Shown here piece by piece: positions 1 through 20,800 of a stretch of 64,000 bases of DNA. The stretch's first letter is position 1, and each line of letters opens with the position of its first letter. Below the pieces are notes generated by a model that saw only the letters and a list, made by a program, of their open reading frames with translations, was not told the origin of the DNA and did not search any database. This stretch comes from Lagopus muta (lineage: Eukaryota; Chordata; Aves; Galliformes; Phasianidae): NCBI RefSeq assembly GCF_023343835.1, contig NC_064447.1, positions 9,258,501 through 9,322,500 on the forward strand. The letters are read 5' to 3'. A program made the translations under genes and the position numbers.

Positions 1-155
1 TCCCGCAGGTAAGCCGAAGAGGGCTTGAGGAAGAAGAGGGGCTCGGCGGGCAGCGCATTCCCCAACTCCTTGGCGTGCTCGGCGTAGTTGCGCCCCACGC
101 AGACGATATTCTTGCCCCACTCCCAGAAGCGTGCCAGGGGCCTGGAGGAAGCCAT
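1..155 (-). CDS. FAHD1: FAHD1, 5' end of the coding region (partial, runs off the left edge)
   Basis: Fumarylacetoacetate hydrolase domain-containing protein 1, known in mammals as a mitochondrial acylpyruvase and oxaloacetate decarboxylase. The reverse strand opens with ATG at 155 and reads [16 protein letters not shown] followed by [15 protein letters not shown] and a FLKPSSAY motif. This is the start of the FAH fold, close to human FAHD1, where VGRNY and FLKPS are hallmark strings. About 51 codons are visible. The catalytic metal ligands lie beyond the window. The gene is divergent from HAGH and 427 bp from its start codon, which suggests a shared promoter. In mammals the main coding region is a single exon, and no splice donor is needed in the part seen here. 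Confidence 0.93.
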   Translation of the reverse strand, partial: MASSRPLARFWEWGKNIVCVGRNYAEHAKELGNALPAEPLFFLKPSSAYLR

Positions 156-582
156 CAGCCCCACCGCTCTCCTTCTCCGGGTGCCCTTGGGCCGCCCTTG
201 CCGTACCGGAGGCACAAACCCCGCCGAGCTCCGCGCTCCTCCTCCGGACCCGCTATCCTTCCTTCCGTCCTTTCTTCCTTCCTGCTGCCTTTCGCTCCCT
301 CCCCCAGCACAGGCGTGAGCCTCCTTACCCAGCCCCTTTGAGCCGGGTTAGCGAATCGCTTGGTTGCAAAAAAACCCCAACAAATTAATTAATTAAAAAA
401 ACCAATAATAATAAGCGAGGCCTGGGCGGACAGGGGGCGGGCGGCAGCTCAGCACCGCCCCCGCTGCACTCCGGGCCGGGGCCGAGCGGGGTCGCCCGCC
501 TCCCCCCCTCCCCGGACCCTGCCGCTGGGCGGGGAGCGAAGGTAACCGGGGCCGGGCGGGGCGCGCCGCTGCCGAGCGCACC
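156..582. promoter_or_regulatory. Divergent CpG-rich promoter shared by FAHD1 and HAGH
   Basis: Very GC-rich DNA between two divergent start codons. It has many CpGs and several GC-box-like strings (GGGCGGG and its complement) between about 420 and 575. A short AT-rich patch at 368-412 divides it. No clear TATA box is seen, as usual for housekeeping genes. Transcription start sites cannot be fixed from sequence alone. Confidence 0.6.
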
Positions 583-8422
<7,840 letters not shown>

Positions 8423-8802
8423 GCACTCTGCCTGTGTCACTTTATGGTCATCTAATAGTAACTTAGACTGTTCAGATGTTTCAGAAATCTGTCGTGGTTC
8501 AGACAGTCCTATTTAGGTTTCTAGTTTGTTTTAATTAAGAAAAAAAAAAAGCACTTTGCCCTTGTTGAGATATTCTACAGCATATTTATATTATGATGAA
8601 GAATATTTATCCCTCTGCTGGCTCTCAAGCTGTCACACGTGTCACATGCAGCTCATTTTACAGGTGTTGGTATGCAGCTCAGGGCTGGAGTGGGGGTGGC
8701 ACGGACCTTGAGACCTAGGAACAAATCCCTGCTGTTGCTGTGGGCACCTGATGGCAATGCAGACTGGCACTGGGGCTGTTTGAAGCGACCATTTAAAACA
8801 GG

Positions 8803-8808
8803 AATAAA
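8803..8808 (+). terminator. HAGH: Candidate HAGH polyadenylation signal
   Basis: AATAAA lies 381 bp after the HAGH stop codon. A second AATAAA at 9333-9338 could serve a longer 3' UTR. Which one is used cannot be told from sequence. Confidence 0.45.
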
Positions 8809-9550
8809 ATGCAGTAACTGCCGACTGAAATTTAAACTTTCCTTCCATGCTGCTGCTTATTCAAAGTGCTGCTTCTGGCTGCGTTAAACCTCTTCCCAGT
8901 GGCGTAAAGCTGCGGTAACTTTTCCATGCAGAGATTGCACTGTTGCTTCTGCCCTTTCTCTGTTAGCTGAAGCCTGCTTGCGTGCTCCTGAGGGTGAGCT
9001 GCACTTTACTTGTAGCCGTACACAGAAAGGAAGGAGGGATTTGTCTGCTGGGAGGTTCCTGTGGGAGCAGCTGCAGCGTGCTGCTGTGGTTAATGCTTAA
9101 CCTGCAGTGCTGTACTGAGCTCATTACCACCTGCATTCCGCGCTGTGACCCGGGTCTAAAGTGGCAGTGTGTGAGCAGGGTTTGGTGGAGCACCACTTCT
9201 TTATTTGTTTAAAAAAAAATGATGATTTTTAAATGTATTTCAGGAAGAAAAAAAAAAAGGTACCTAAAATGTTACTGACTTCTTAAATTCTGTGCTGCTA
9301 CAACTAAGCATGACTGTACTGGTGGCTGAGGAAATAAACACAGCTGTGAACAGTGTGGCAGTCTGGAAAAGGTTCATCTCCAGCTTCTGCTCTTATTTCT
9401 TTGTACCAGCGATTCAAGTCAGCCAACTTAAAGCAGCTTTCTTCTAAATCCCAGTGTGGCACATTTGGGAACACGTGAGGCTTTATTCAATTACTGCCTC
9501 AGCCCTGGGGGTCCACGGGGGGGGAACCGCACCTACTGCACTGCAACCCC

Positions 9551-9755
9551 TGCGCTGGGGGAGCGGAGAGAAGAAGGGGAGGGAATGGGAGGAAGAAGGA
9601 AAAGGAGGGGAGGGAAGAAGGAAAGGAAAAGGAGGAAATAGCGGGGCTGAAGAAAAGAGGGAAGGATGAAGCGATGGAAGGAGGGAACAAAAAGAAGAGA
9701 GAATGACAGTGGGAAGAAGGGAGGGAGCGAAAGAACGGGGGGGAGGAGGAGGAAG
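9551..9755 (+). repeat. Purine-rich (GGA/GAA) tract upstream of HAGHL
   Basis: About 200 bp with very few pyrimidines on the + strand, made of irregular GGGA, GAAG and GGAA units. Tracts of this kind can form triplex DNA and are binding sites for GAGA-type and ETS factors. It explains the long low-complexity open frames on both strands here, which should not be taken as genes. Confidence 0.75.
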
Positions 9756-9876
9756 CTCCGAGCTCCGCCCCGCTGCCCGCACTGCGCCGGGCGGCGCTGC
9801 CCGCAGGTGGGGGCGGCGTTCCGCGCGTCCTGCCCCGCGTGGGTGCGCGGCGGTGGAGCCGCGGGCTGTGCGGAAC

Positions 9877-11807
9877 ATGAAGGTGAAGGTGATCTCGGTG
9901 CTGGAGGACAACTACATGTACCTGGTGATCGAGGAGAGCACCCGGGATGCGGTCGCGGTGGACGCAGCCGTTCCCAAACGGGTGAGAGGCGCCGGAGCTG
10001 CGCGCTATGCCGGCCGGCGGTATCGCTTCTGTTCGCGCGTTCCTCGCTCTCGCTCGGCCGTTTCCTTCCTCTCGGGGCTTTGAGGGATGGAGGCGGCGAG
10101 CTGTGGGAACGGCGGCCGTAAAGTGCCATCGGCCATAAATAGCCATCGGCCCCTCCTGCCCCGCCCCGAGCGCTCGGGCGCAGCGCCTTCCTTCGTCCCG
10201 GCCGCGCTGAGGTTTTTCTCTCCCTGACCCCGCTGCCCTCTGCGTGCCGTGCGGCGGACCCGGCGCTGCGCTGTCACCTCCTCCCTTCACGCCCCGCTTT
10301 TGTCCCTTTCAGCTGTTGGAGATCGTCCGGAAGGAGGATGTTGTTCTCCGCGCCGTCCTCAGCACGCATCACCACTGGTAAGCGCCGACGCTGGGAGGGC
10401 GCGGGCAGTGCCCCGTTGTGGGGGGTACCCGGTGCCCATTGCCCCTCTGCCACCATAGGGACCACGCGCGGGGCAACGAGGAGCTGGTCAGGCTGTGCCC
10501 GGGGCTGCGGGTGTACGGTGCAGATGAGCGCATCGGGGCCCTAACGCACCGCGTGGCCCCCGACGAGGAGCTGACGGTGTGTGGAGCACTGGGGGGGGGG
10601 GGGGGGGGGCGGTTCTGAGCCCATCTCGTGCCCAGCACTTACCTCCATCCCTGCAGTTCGGGGCCATCCGTGTGCGGTGCCTCTTCACTCCTTGCCACAC
10701 TTCGGGCCACATGTGCTACTTCATGTGGGAGGATGGGTCCCCAGATGCACCTGCGCTGTTCTCAGGTAACTCTTGATGGGCACCCGCCGATCCTGCGGGG
10801 TGAACCCTTTGTACCCCCTGGCTTTGGGGACAATTCCTCACCCTATCCCTGCAGGTGACACACTGTTTGTGGGGGGCTGCGGGCGGTTCCTGGAGGGGAC
10901 AGCGGAGCAGATGTATGCCAACTTCACCCAGGTGCTGGGGAATCTGCCCAAGGAGACGGTGAGTGCCCTTCCTCCCCCGCCTCCCCCCCTCCTCAAAACT
11001 CAGCCTCACCTTCGAGAGGCCCCAGAATAATGATGGAGACACGTGGGGCACGGTGAGTTTGGGAGCACTTATAACACTGGGTTCTCTATGCTGCCCTTGC
11101 AGAAGGTGTTCTGTGGCCATGAATGCACCGTCCGGAACCTGAAGTTTGCTCTGAAAGTGGAACCAGAGAATGAAGCAGTGAAGAAGAAGCTTGCGTGGGC
11201 CAGAGTAAGCAGCTGTGCCCTGTGGGTTGGTGAGGGGCTGCCAGATGCCGGCAGGGTTTGAACATCTCTGGTTCCTCACAGCAGCGGGATGATGAGGATC
11301 TGCCCACGGTGCCCTCCACGCTGCAGGAGGAGTTCCTCTACAACCCCTTCCTCAGGGTCACGTAAGTAGCATCAGTGCAGGGGGCATGCTTGTGGGTTGG
11401 TCCTGAACTGGGTGGGATGGGATGGAGCAGCTCTGTCCCCACGCTGTTGCTTTTGCCCCCAGTCCGCTCCCCATTCTTGCATCCCCCCGCTTCTCCCAGT
11501 GGCTTTTCCAATGGGAAACCAAACCTAGATGGAAGGGAGGTTAACCCAGTGTCCTTCCAGTGTCTCTCACTCCTGCGGCTGAGCCCTGTCCCCATCTGTC
11601 TCTGTCGCACCCTGGTCCCAGTGCAGCCATTGCCCCTGCAGGGAGGAGGCTGTCCAGAAGTTCACAGGCAGGAAGGAGCCTGTGGAAGTGCTGCGGGCTC
11701 TACGGACTGAGAAGGACAACTTCAAGAAGCCCAAGGAGCGGCCCCATCCCCAGGCCATGCTTGCCTTCGACTGGGGGCTCTTCGCCCCTTTCCTGGAGAA
11801 GAAGTGA
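9877..11807 (+). CDS. HAGHL: Hydroxyacylglutathione hydrolase-like protein, 8 exons
   Basis: Paralogue of HAGH in tandem with it. Exons: 9877-9981, 10313-10377, 10459-10576, 10657-10765, 10855-10958, 11103-11204, 11282-11361, 11642-11807, giving 282 residues. Internal exon lengths of 65, 118, 109, 104, 102 and 80 nt equal those of HAGH. It starts [20 protein letters not shown] at the position of the HAGH cytosolic start, so no mitochondrial leader is encoded. Metal-binding strings are kept ([29 protein letters not shown]). The glutathione-contact area differs: GCGRFLEG for GCGKFYEG, and GHECT for GHEYT. A C-terminal extension ending FAPFLEKK is absent from HAGH. It probably binds two metal ions, but its substrate may differ. 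Introns are short and GC-rich. Confidence 0.93.
10591..10609 (+). repeat. Run of 19 G in an 80-bp HAGHL intron
   Basis: An unbroken run of 19 G begins 15 bp after the donor of intron 3 (10577-10656). Intronic G-runs near donors can promote splicing and form quadruplexes. The true length is prone to sequencing and assembly error. Confidence 0.9.
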
Positions 11808-14800
11808 GGCTGCACCACCCCACCACACAGGGGCCCATGGAGCAGAGGCACCATCTGGGCTCTGCTGCCCAAAACCCACAGTGCAGCAAGGAGCTCTGCA
11901 CACGGATGACCCCACTCAGGTGTCGTCTGGGACAGGGCAGGGACCCAGGAACTGCACCACTCTGTGTCCATTACATTTCTTTTTCCCAAGGTAGAACACA
12001 GGAAAACTATTGTATGAAGCATTGACGTTGCTGTGTCTCTGGGATGGCAGCATGGGACTCCCACTGCCTGCAGCTTGCAGCCTGCAGCACGTGCAAAATC
12101 AGTGCTGTTGTGCAAAACCAATATCATATTATTTTATTTTTCATTTTTTAATTCTTTTCATTTAAAACCTGAGAACAGCGTGGAGTTTTTTGCTGGGGCG
12201 TTGCATCACAAAACGTAGCGTTGCCTTTTTCTTTTTAGAGGGCAGACAGGGCGTGCTGGTGGCTCTGTGCTTGGCTGCATTAACCCCATGTGGTGGTGTG
12301 GGCAGGATGCTGCTGGGCAGCCCATCCTTCTGCCTTTACCTCAGTTGTGCACAGTGCTGTGATGCACGGAGCGATGTTGCTGAGCTTTGGCCCGGCTTGT
12401 GCAGCTGAAATGCAAACAGTGGAGAAAATAGAGGAGATGGGCCCTGAATAATACACTGTATGATGTCTTTTTGACTGTGCTGATACGAAGCCGCTGACAC
12501 TGGATTAGAAACAACTTCAGAACCTCTCATGCATGGACTGTGAATAGCATCCGTAGCACCGAACCTGGTTTGTGGCATTCCTTCCCTTGCTAGAAACTTG
12601 ATTGAGGTTTTCTTTTTTGCTTCTTTTTTTTTTAATGTTACGTTGTTAAAATTTACACTTCCCTCCAGGAGGGGGAGAATCAGCCCTGCTGCACGAGTTG
12701 CCTCAGTGCTGTTGTTTCAGAGATGCCCTAAGGGTGCAGCTGCAGGCGATGCCAAGTGTCATTGGGCACCGCCTGGGTGCTTTGCTGTGAGCAGCACTGG
12801 GATGCCTGGAGGGATCCTGGCCCAGCACTGGACTTGCTCATGTTGGCAGCAGCTGTGTGCAGCTCAGAGGTGAAATCTAAGCTATTCTTGATGCCATGGT
12901 GACAACGAATACCTGGGAGAGCTGCATGGGGTGCTCTGGGTGGAGAGTCCTCTGACAGCTTCAGTACTGTGCTATTCAGTAACCTGGTCACTGGAGAAGG
13001 CAGAACGTGGATCCTTGGTTGTTTAACCTGCAGCTCATTCAGCTGTACTTAATCGTGCACTTCTGTCTAGATGTGCATGTTCTCAGTAGAAACAGAATGT
13101 GTTTCTTTTGCACTGATGTATAAAGTTTATGGATTCAGCACTTCAGCGTATTGGACTTAGTTTGGCACCTCTCTCTTGCTGTAGAGAACAATGTTATGGT
13201 TTAGCATAACAGCCTTACAGAACTACGCATGGAAAAGGGCATTGAGCACAACCACTGCTTGCAAAATGAGTGGGGAAGGGATGGGGGAGCAGAGGGAGGT
13301 TTTTGCCTTATGAACACTGTGAATCTACTGCTTGATCAGCAACACCTGAAGTATGTAAAGCCTTTAATTAAAACCATTACAATTGTCTTTTACATTGTTG
13401 GCTCATTTTTAATGAAGATTGAAGGAGGATGCAGGGAAGGGCTGCCAGAGAAGCTGTTAAATGAGGCAGGTTAAGGTCTGACAGTTTTGCTTCTTGACAG
13501 CCCTAAGCACAAGGTCTGCAGGAACAGTGAGGGTTATCTCTGAAGAGGGCCTGGCCAAGGTTTGAGTCTGGGCTACGTGCAGTAACCAGCTCCATGTCTG
13601 TTCTGAAAGAGCAAAGCAAAGTGGCTGCTTTGTGTTTTCATCCATTCTACTTCCTGCAGTCGTTCTTCCCCACATAGCAGTAACTGGGAAAAGGAGAAAT
13701 ACTAAGTGAGAATGGGATTTTTAAGCTAGTACTCACTTGCAGCTGCAGCGGGCACAAGGTGGCTCCACATCTGCCAGCATCCCTTCACCCTGAATTAAGG
13801 TACAGCTGCAAATCTCCCACTGCCACCTTCCTATGCACTCTGCCACTTTGTGAAACCTGACGTTCAGATTCAGCAGACAAAAGCAATTACACAGAACTCA
13901 TAAATAGTTCAGGAAATATCCACATGTAGAAATACAGACAGTGAGACAAGCACACATAATCTCACAGTGAATTATTTGCATCCAGGTCACCTGGCAAGGC
14001 ATTACAGCACACAGCTTTAAACCAGGTGTACTTTTGCTAACCACTTGGATTGTTCTGGTGATCACCTGCAGTAATGCTTACATCCTTCAGTCTTCTGTTA
14101 ACCTTTACAAATTGACACCTTCCAGAGACACCAAAGAAAAGTGGTCAAAAAGAAAACTGGCCAGCCATTCTCATTTGGTAGGATGTAAAAATGGTTTTCT
14201 CTGATTCTAAGGATATTATTAATCAGTAACTTAGAGCCAGGGTAGATGTAGATGGCTTTTTGTTTTTTTAAGCATTCTTTCAAGTCATTTCAGCAGGCCA
14301 TACAGCAGCCCTGGAGCTAATGTTGCTCTCACAACTGCAGGCTGCTGGGGCTCACCACTCTGACAGTGCAAAGATGCTGCAGCTGTGCTTCAAGGGCATC
14401 CAGTCAGGGGCAGTGACACAGAAACACAGAGCCCAAGGTCTATTTAGATCATTTGTAACTAAAGGACAATGTCCAAACTAAGTCCTTCAGTACCTTAAAT
14501 CCATCAGTTCTGGGAGCAATAAGATTGCAAAGGGAGTGCAGATTTAGTCCTAAAACACATTAGTGCTTCTTTTAACAAATTTTAATCACTGTTTAGTTTT
14601 TATTCGTATCACTTCAGTTGTCATAAAGCTTGAGGAATTAACACTGCCTGTCTGTATGCACATTACCTTCTCCCTGACTGAGAGTGAGAAATTGCAGTTC
14701 CCCAGTGATGGCACAAAACTGTGGCTGTCTCTTGAGAATCCTAAATAGAATCAACTTAAAAGGCACTAAGAATATTCAGGCTTCACAGTCTGCTTCCAGC

Positions 14801-14808
14801 ATCAGCCT
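11808..14808. other. Convergent intergenic region between HAGHL and CIAO3
   Basis: Both genes end facing this 3.0-kb stretch. It holds their 3' UTRs. I see no homology to a known protein, no intact repeat and no RNA gene. An ATTAAA at 13367-13372 is a weak candidate signal for a long HAGHL 3' UTR, and no AATAAA was noticed close after the HAGHL stop. Confidence 0.5.
14599..14604 (-). terminator. CIAO3: Candidate CIAO3 polyadenylation signal
   Basis: TTTATT on the + strand is AATAAA on the - strand, about 205 bp beyond the CIAO3 stop codon. This is a typical distance for a short 3' UTR. Confidence 0.45.
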
Positions 14809-17800
14809 TCACCACTTGATGTTAAATCCAGTGCTTGCTTTTTCCACAGCATGGTATTCTGTATGCAGAGCTTTCCCTGCCTTTTCAGACTCAGTGCCAC
14901 CCAGCCACTGCTCATACAGCGCAGTTACAGTCCGGTTCTCCTCTGGAATTTCAGTCTTAAGAGACTCATACAGCTTCTCAACTTGCTGAAGCCAGTCCTT
15001 GCCAGGTTCACCTTCCACTTTGATCTGGCCGCCTCCATTTAAACAACCTAAGTACAACAAAGTGGGGAAACATCAGAGTTTTACAAATTAGTTATCAGGA
15101 AAAACCAAAAAAAAATTAAATTACCAACTGACTTTCCACCTGTGAACAGAAATGAAAGCACCATTGTAATTGTGGTTTATTCCCCAGCAATCTAACACCA
15201 GCAGGGCAGGTAGCAGCCCCAGAGGGGAGATCATTGGCCTGGTGTGACCAATGCTAATTCAGCCCAGCTGTGACACAGGGCTCAGGGCATCCTGGGAAAT
15301 GCCAGTGAAAGGAAGATAAGATGTAGGGAGGGCTGGTTCTTTCTCTTTCCATTAAAAAAGAGCCCAGAATGGCAGCTAGGTGAGAACAGCCCTGCAGCCT
15401 CAACTGAAGGTAAGACAAACATCCTTAGGATGTGTTCTGAATTTGCTCTTGTGCTGTAGGTGTGATGTAAGTGTTGGACTGCACAGTGCGTGGAAGCCTT
15501 AAGCAATGCTTAACTTTTTGGTGCTGAGCAGCCTTCTAGGTTGGAAGTAGCATGGGCCCTCTGGAATAGAGCAGATGTTTTGTTTGCAGATAGCCAAGAG
15601 TGGCAGCTCAGCACTGCTTCAGGCTAGGTTAGAACTCTGCATACACTGTACTCATAGATTCAGAAAGAACCTGAAGGGGAAAAATGGAGATCTTGCAAGA
15701 AGCAGATCAGGGATGGCAAGAAAGACCTCCACCAACTACAAGCAGCATTCTCTGGAAGTGTAACACTTGTGCAGTTTTGGAGGATGAATGTCTTGGTGTA
15801 CTGTAGAGCTTAAAGTCAGGAGGGCTTCATTAAAAGAACTACCTGTGAAATTTCAACATGGAACTTAACTGTAATTACTTAAATCCTGAACAATTGCTAG
15901 CTTCCAGTTAGGAAAACATGCATGCTGCTTTGAACTCTGATGCTGTGACTATCATGTGCCAAGGTGTTTGAAGGCCTTGCCACAGTATCAAGAACAAGAG
16001 AAGCTGTCACTGTTTCTTATATTTTAGTTACAATTCTGTGTGATTCCTATGGGCTGGAACAGGGAAGTCTCTACGCAGTCTCACCTGATGGGCAGGCCAT
16101 GACTTCCACGTAGTGATAGGGTGACTTCCCCCGCTTCAACTTCTGCACCAAGTTTTGTATGTTTCGAAACCCGTATGCCAGAGCAAACTGGAGCAGAACT
16201 GCTCCATCCTTCTCCAGTGTCACCTCTTGGAAGTCCTTGTTTCTGAGGAAGAAGAGAGAAAATGTCTTATCCAAATTAGCTTCTATATAAACTTCAAAGA
16301 ACCCTGTGTTGAAACAAAGTTCTTTGTGAATCCTTACTCAGGAAAGCTGTCCTCGTTCTTTGCCACCCAAACAGAACAGATGAAGGAACCAGCTGACAAA
16401 TCCTTTTCAGGCTTTTCCTGTTTGAGCACCCACTGAACTGAGTTTGTTGAACACTTGTGTTGAATAAATCCTTACAACCTAAGCAAATTAGACTGAACTA
16501 AGGTTTCATTGTGACAGGCCACCTCAGCTGGCTTCAGTCAACTCATATGTCAGTGAGTGCACTGAAGGAAGCTCTTAAATTGCAGTGGATCATGAAACTG
16601 GGGAGCAAATGACCACTGAAGACTTCCAGACTCCTAACATTAATGGGGATGCCTGTTCTTGATAAAAGTAATTTGACTTTCACTATTTTGTATTGAGATT
16701 GTGAGGGACTGTTTTGTACACCAGAGAATTTCAACCATTAATAATGCTTATCAAGGATACAACTCACTACAAATGGTACGTTAAGATCTGGGAAGCTAGC
16801 AGGAATTGCAGCTTTTTGGCCTCTGTACCCAAACTTAAGTGATTTTCTATCTTAACCACAACAGTTACAGCACAGCTCCAAAGTCCTGACACGAGATTTT
16901 TGTTCTGTGATATCTAGATTAGTAACAAAGCTCTTTTATCAGCCTGATTGCAGGTGAGACAACTGAGATCCCTATGTGCTCTGTCTTCTAAATTGCTCTA
17001 AAAGTTGTCTGCAACTTGATACTGGGAAAATCTATCAGGCCAAAAGTGTGTGGGTGGTGAAGGGGCTCAGAGTCTCCAAAGGCCAGGCTGCAAGGAGTGC
17101 TGGCTGATTTATGGCTCAGCAACTGTGGGAGTGGGAAGCTGATTCCCATGCCTCAAAGGAAAACGTGTAACTAAGCAAAGAAAGTGAAGCCCTCTGAAAG
17201 ATAGCAGCATAAAAAGAATTGCAATAAGGAAAAAAAAAATAGTACTTGTAAAAGCTTTAAACTTCATACTTTAAAGGCTTGTACTGAACTGTATCCACTT
17301 CAATGCCAAAGAGTTCCTTGGCTGCATACTTGTATATGTGCTCCAAATAGCCACCAGAGCCACCTCCTGAGTGGCCAGTGAGTTCCTCCTCTGTGGCACT
17401 ATTAAACCTGGGGAAAGGGAAGAAAGAAGTGGTTTTAGTGATTCAATGGAACAGACAGCACGAAGCCCACTGCTCCTTCACACGAAGAGAAGCTTCATTA
17501 GCTCAGTGCCAAAATATCTTCAGTACTACTAATAGAAACACGATGTTGTGAGTCTTGTGGGACTTTTGATAGTGGAATTATTCATCCAGGGAATTCAAAA
17601 GCAGCAGAACAAGCCAGGCACCAGCTCTCTCTGAGCTTCAGCCCTTTCCCTTTCTCCTGGGAACAGATTATTTATGGTCTCAGGCTCTGTGGGTTTAACC
17701 CTATGCTGTCTAATGTTCTTTGGGTCAAACTCTGTGGAAACACCCTCACTGGATCTGACCCTGCTGCCAACTTAATCTTCACACACCAAAAATATTTGGG

Positions 17801-20800
17801 AACATTTGAGTTAGAGGGCAATTGCTTGAGAAGTCTCAAATCAACATTTTTTGTTAGTTTACTGTTCAGTGGCTCTACGAACAGCTTAGATTACGCTTGG
17901 AAATGGAAGGAGGGAAATGATGATGGTATGGACCTGTGTGGCCTATGCTATTTCCTCCCTTGGAAAACACAATCAGAGAGAAGTCATCAGGAGACATTTC
18001 AGCAGTCCTGAAGTCTTTTTTGCAGCACCAACAAAAGCTGAGCTCATTACTGAACCAGGTACTTATACGTGGTTGCCAGGACAGGAGAGAACACTTCTGG
18101 AAGGTTCTGGTGCTGCGATTCCAAGCACAGAGATGAAACCTTATTTGCTGTGGTTTCATGTGGTTAAAGTTAGTGTACAGATGAACAAACCTCACAATGC
18201 CAGGGCATTTGCCCTGTACATGTTTGTCCTCAGCAGGACCCTGCTTCAAGTTCAGCACACTGCTGGTGTTGTACAGCCACGCTCGTGTAATAACAGAACC
18301 TACATGTTCAAGTTCTGCACAAATAATTCCATCCCACTGATTTGCCAAAACACAACCAAGTATTCAGAGGTCGAGATAGTGTTTCTTGAAAACAGCTTAC
18401 CAGATGGAAGCTACAACAATAGCTTTTGTTATGAGAGAATAATAAGATGAGGGATATGCTTCTAAGTGCTCATCAGGCAGTGACACTTGCATTTTCCTAC
18501 TAACAGCTGCAGAAGGGAAAACACTTGAATGCAGGCCAAATAGCTTCAAGTCAAATGGAAGATGCTGCCTCTTGCAGATAAAATCTCAGCTTTAGAAAAA
18601 CTGCAGAAGGCAACACGTTAGCCTGTGAGGGCATTCAGAAACTATTTTTAATTTGATCTTGTTTACAGGAACTGAGCTTCATTAATGAAATGTTTCAGTG
18701 TGTCTGGCCTCACGTACTGCAACTCTCTTGAAAAGAGGCTGCCAGTAAGCATCAGTGCTGGCCTGAAGCAAGCAGTTATAACAGCAAAAGTCCTGGGATT
18801 TCTGGCACTTCATCTCATGCTCGCTGCCAAATGTAATAACCTCTCAATGGGCTTTTCCACGTGCTGGAGGATAAAGCAGAACAACAGCCATTGGACTGCT
18901 TATGTTAGTGCTCCAAGTTCTGAGGAATACGTGCTGTTTATAGGCAGTCAATTTACTGCTTATAAACTGAGTAAGTTAAAGCTAGCAAAAGGTTACAGAG
19001 GCGCTTTATCACCACGAGCATGAGGTACTGCCCTCACAATGTACTCCTAAGAAGTTAGCCAGAGATTTTTATCAAGTAATTAGACATTTTGTTCTATCTT
19101 ATAACTGACACTTCCATAATGTTATTTCCTAACTGAGTCCAAACACTTCAGAATGTTTTTATAATCTCCCTGATTTTCTGCTCGCAGTATAACAATAAAG
19201 CAGGTAGAATAAAATGCTTATTTATGTGGGCAACTGCTGAAGTTGACTTTTTGGGACACGGCCATGCAGGTCTTTATTACAGCGGAGGATAATTTTTAGA
19301 TGTGAAAGGAATTTGTGCACAAACCACTTTAGAAAAAGACAATACTGGAAGGATTCATAACCTCAGAATGCATAAATACATCTGTGCCAGTAGAACACCT
19401 TACAGGCATACACCAAGAACCGTGACCAATGCTGAAAACAATGAAAGCAGAACTATGAAACAGGCCTCGTGTAAGGACACTTCTGCTTATGGTTCTGGGA
19501 ACATACATGTGCTAATCAGGCATCTCCTCAGCAAAGGCTGCCAGTTACACTCAGGACTGGGAAAAAAATTAAGCCCTATTTAGAAATAAACCACAGTGTC
19601 ACATCTGCAAAGGGAGACAGCTGTCAGACCACTGTCACATCCTGTGTGTGTGCTATCTGCTGCATATCTGGGCTATCAAAATCCCTTCTGAAAACTCTGA
19701 GCAGTAGACTTGAACCACGTTGTCAGTAACTGTTAATACTATATAAAGGTTGCTACGTATGTAGCCTTTCTCTTTTTTATGGTAATAAAGTGCTACAAAG
19801 ACATTTCTTAGAAAGAGAATGCTTTGGTTTAGTGATCAGTGTGGAGCCACTACTGAATGTCAATTCAGAGGGCTAAAATCTGATTTCAATATTTCTCCAG
19901 GCTCTCAGATCTTTGCAGTCATCACTTAACCAGATGTTAGCTTTCAGTTAATGCAACTGAAGTCTCATCTGGTTTGCACATGTTTACGTTCTCATGTTTT
20001 CACAAAGACTCCTTCAGATGAGTTGTGACCTGAATATTTTGCTTCAATCTTTACAGTAGCTCAGATAATGAAGGAATATAAGCAAACTGAGTACAGCTCT
20101 GTAACAGGCTTTGTTACAGCACACTTGTATCACTGATCTACACTCCTCCATGTTTCTAAGTTTGCAGTTAGAATTTATGGGGGTTCCACCTGCTATACTG
20201 TAACAGTAAATGGTTGTGATACAGTTTGTATTTCCCTACATAATCATTTTGCAATCATACTCTTACAGAGCAGTTTTACAGTTCTGATCATTTAGAGTAA
20301 GAACTGCTAATCCTTGGACTGCTAGGATCCAGCAAATAGTTACAGGTTCATTGTATTCTGTAGCTAAAGTACTTAATGCACAGCTGCAGTGATTTGAAAT
20401 TACTGACAAAAAAAAAGACCATAAAATGCCAACACATGCAGCCTTATGTGTATAAAAGTAGGAAGTGAATTCTGCTGAACTTGATATGGATACTGGATGG
20501 AAATGAACATGCTTGAAGGTGCAAATGAGATTTCTTACATGGTATCCAATGGAGCAGGATCTACATCTGAGAGAGACACTTTTTCTTGTTCCAACAACTT
20601 CAGCACTTCTCCTAAAACAGAACCACAGGCACAAAAAGCTTATTTTGGAGATTAAAAAAATGAAATCCACGGGTCAGTATCTAAGCCTGCATATAAACTC
20701 TGTACCACGATGTGAGTGGCGTTTCTGGAGATAAATTATAGAGCACTATCCATGCATTACATCCATCACTGACAAAGGATCATTAAAACCAATCCAGAAA

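Larger units (their letters stand above)
8423..9876. other. HAGH 3' UTR and HAGHL upstream region
   Basis: No further coding region is supported here. The left part, to about 8830 or 9360, fits HAGH 3' UTR with two AATAAA signals. From about 9500 the base composition changes sharply: first a purine-only stretch, then CpG-rich sequence up to the HAGHL start at 9877. The latter is the likely HAGHL promoter and 5' UTR. Confidence 0.5.

Noticed and set aside
9499-10290. 263-codon - strand open frame over the HAGHL promoter
   Set aside because: It arises from the purine-rich tract and CpG-rich DNA, antisense to HAGHL exon 1. Its composition is Ser/Phe/Pro low complexity with no family match.
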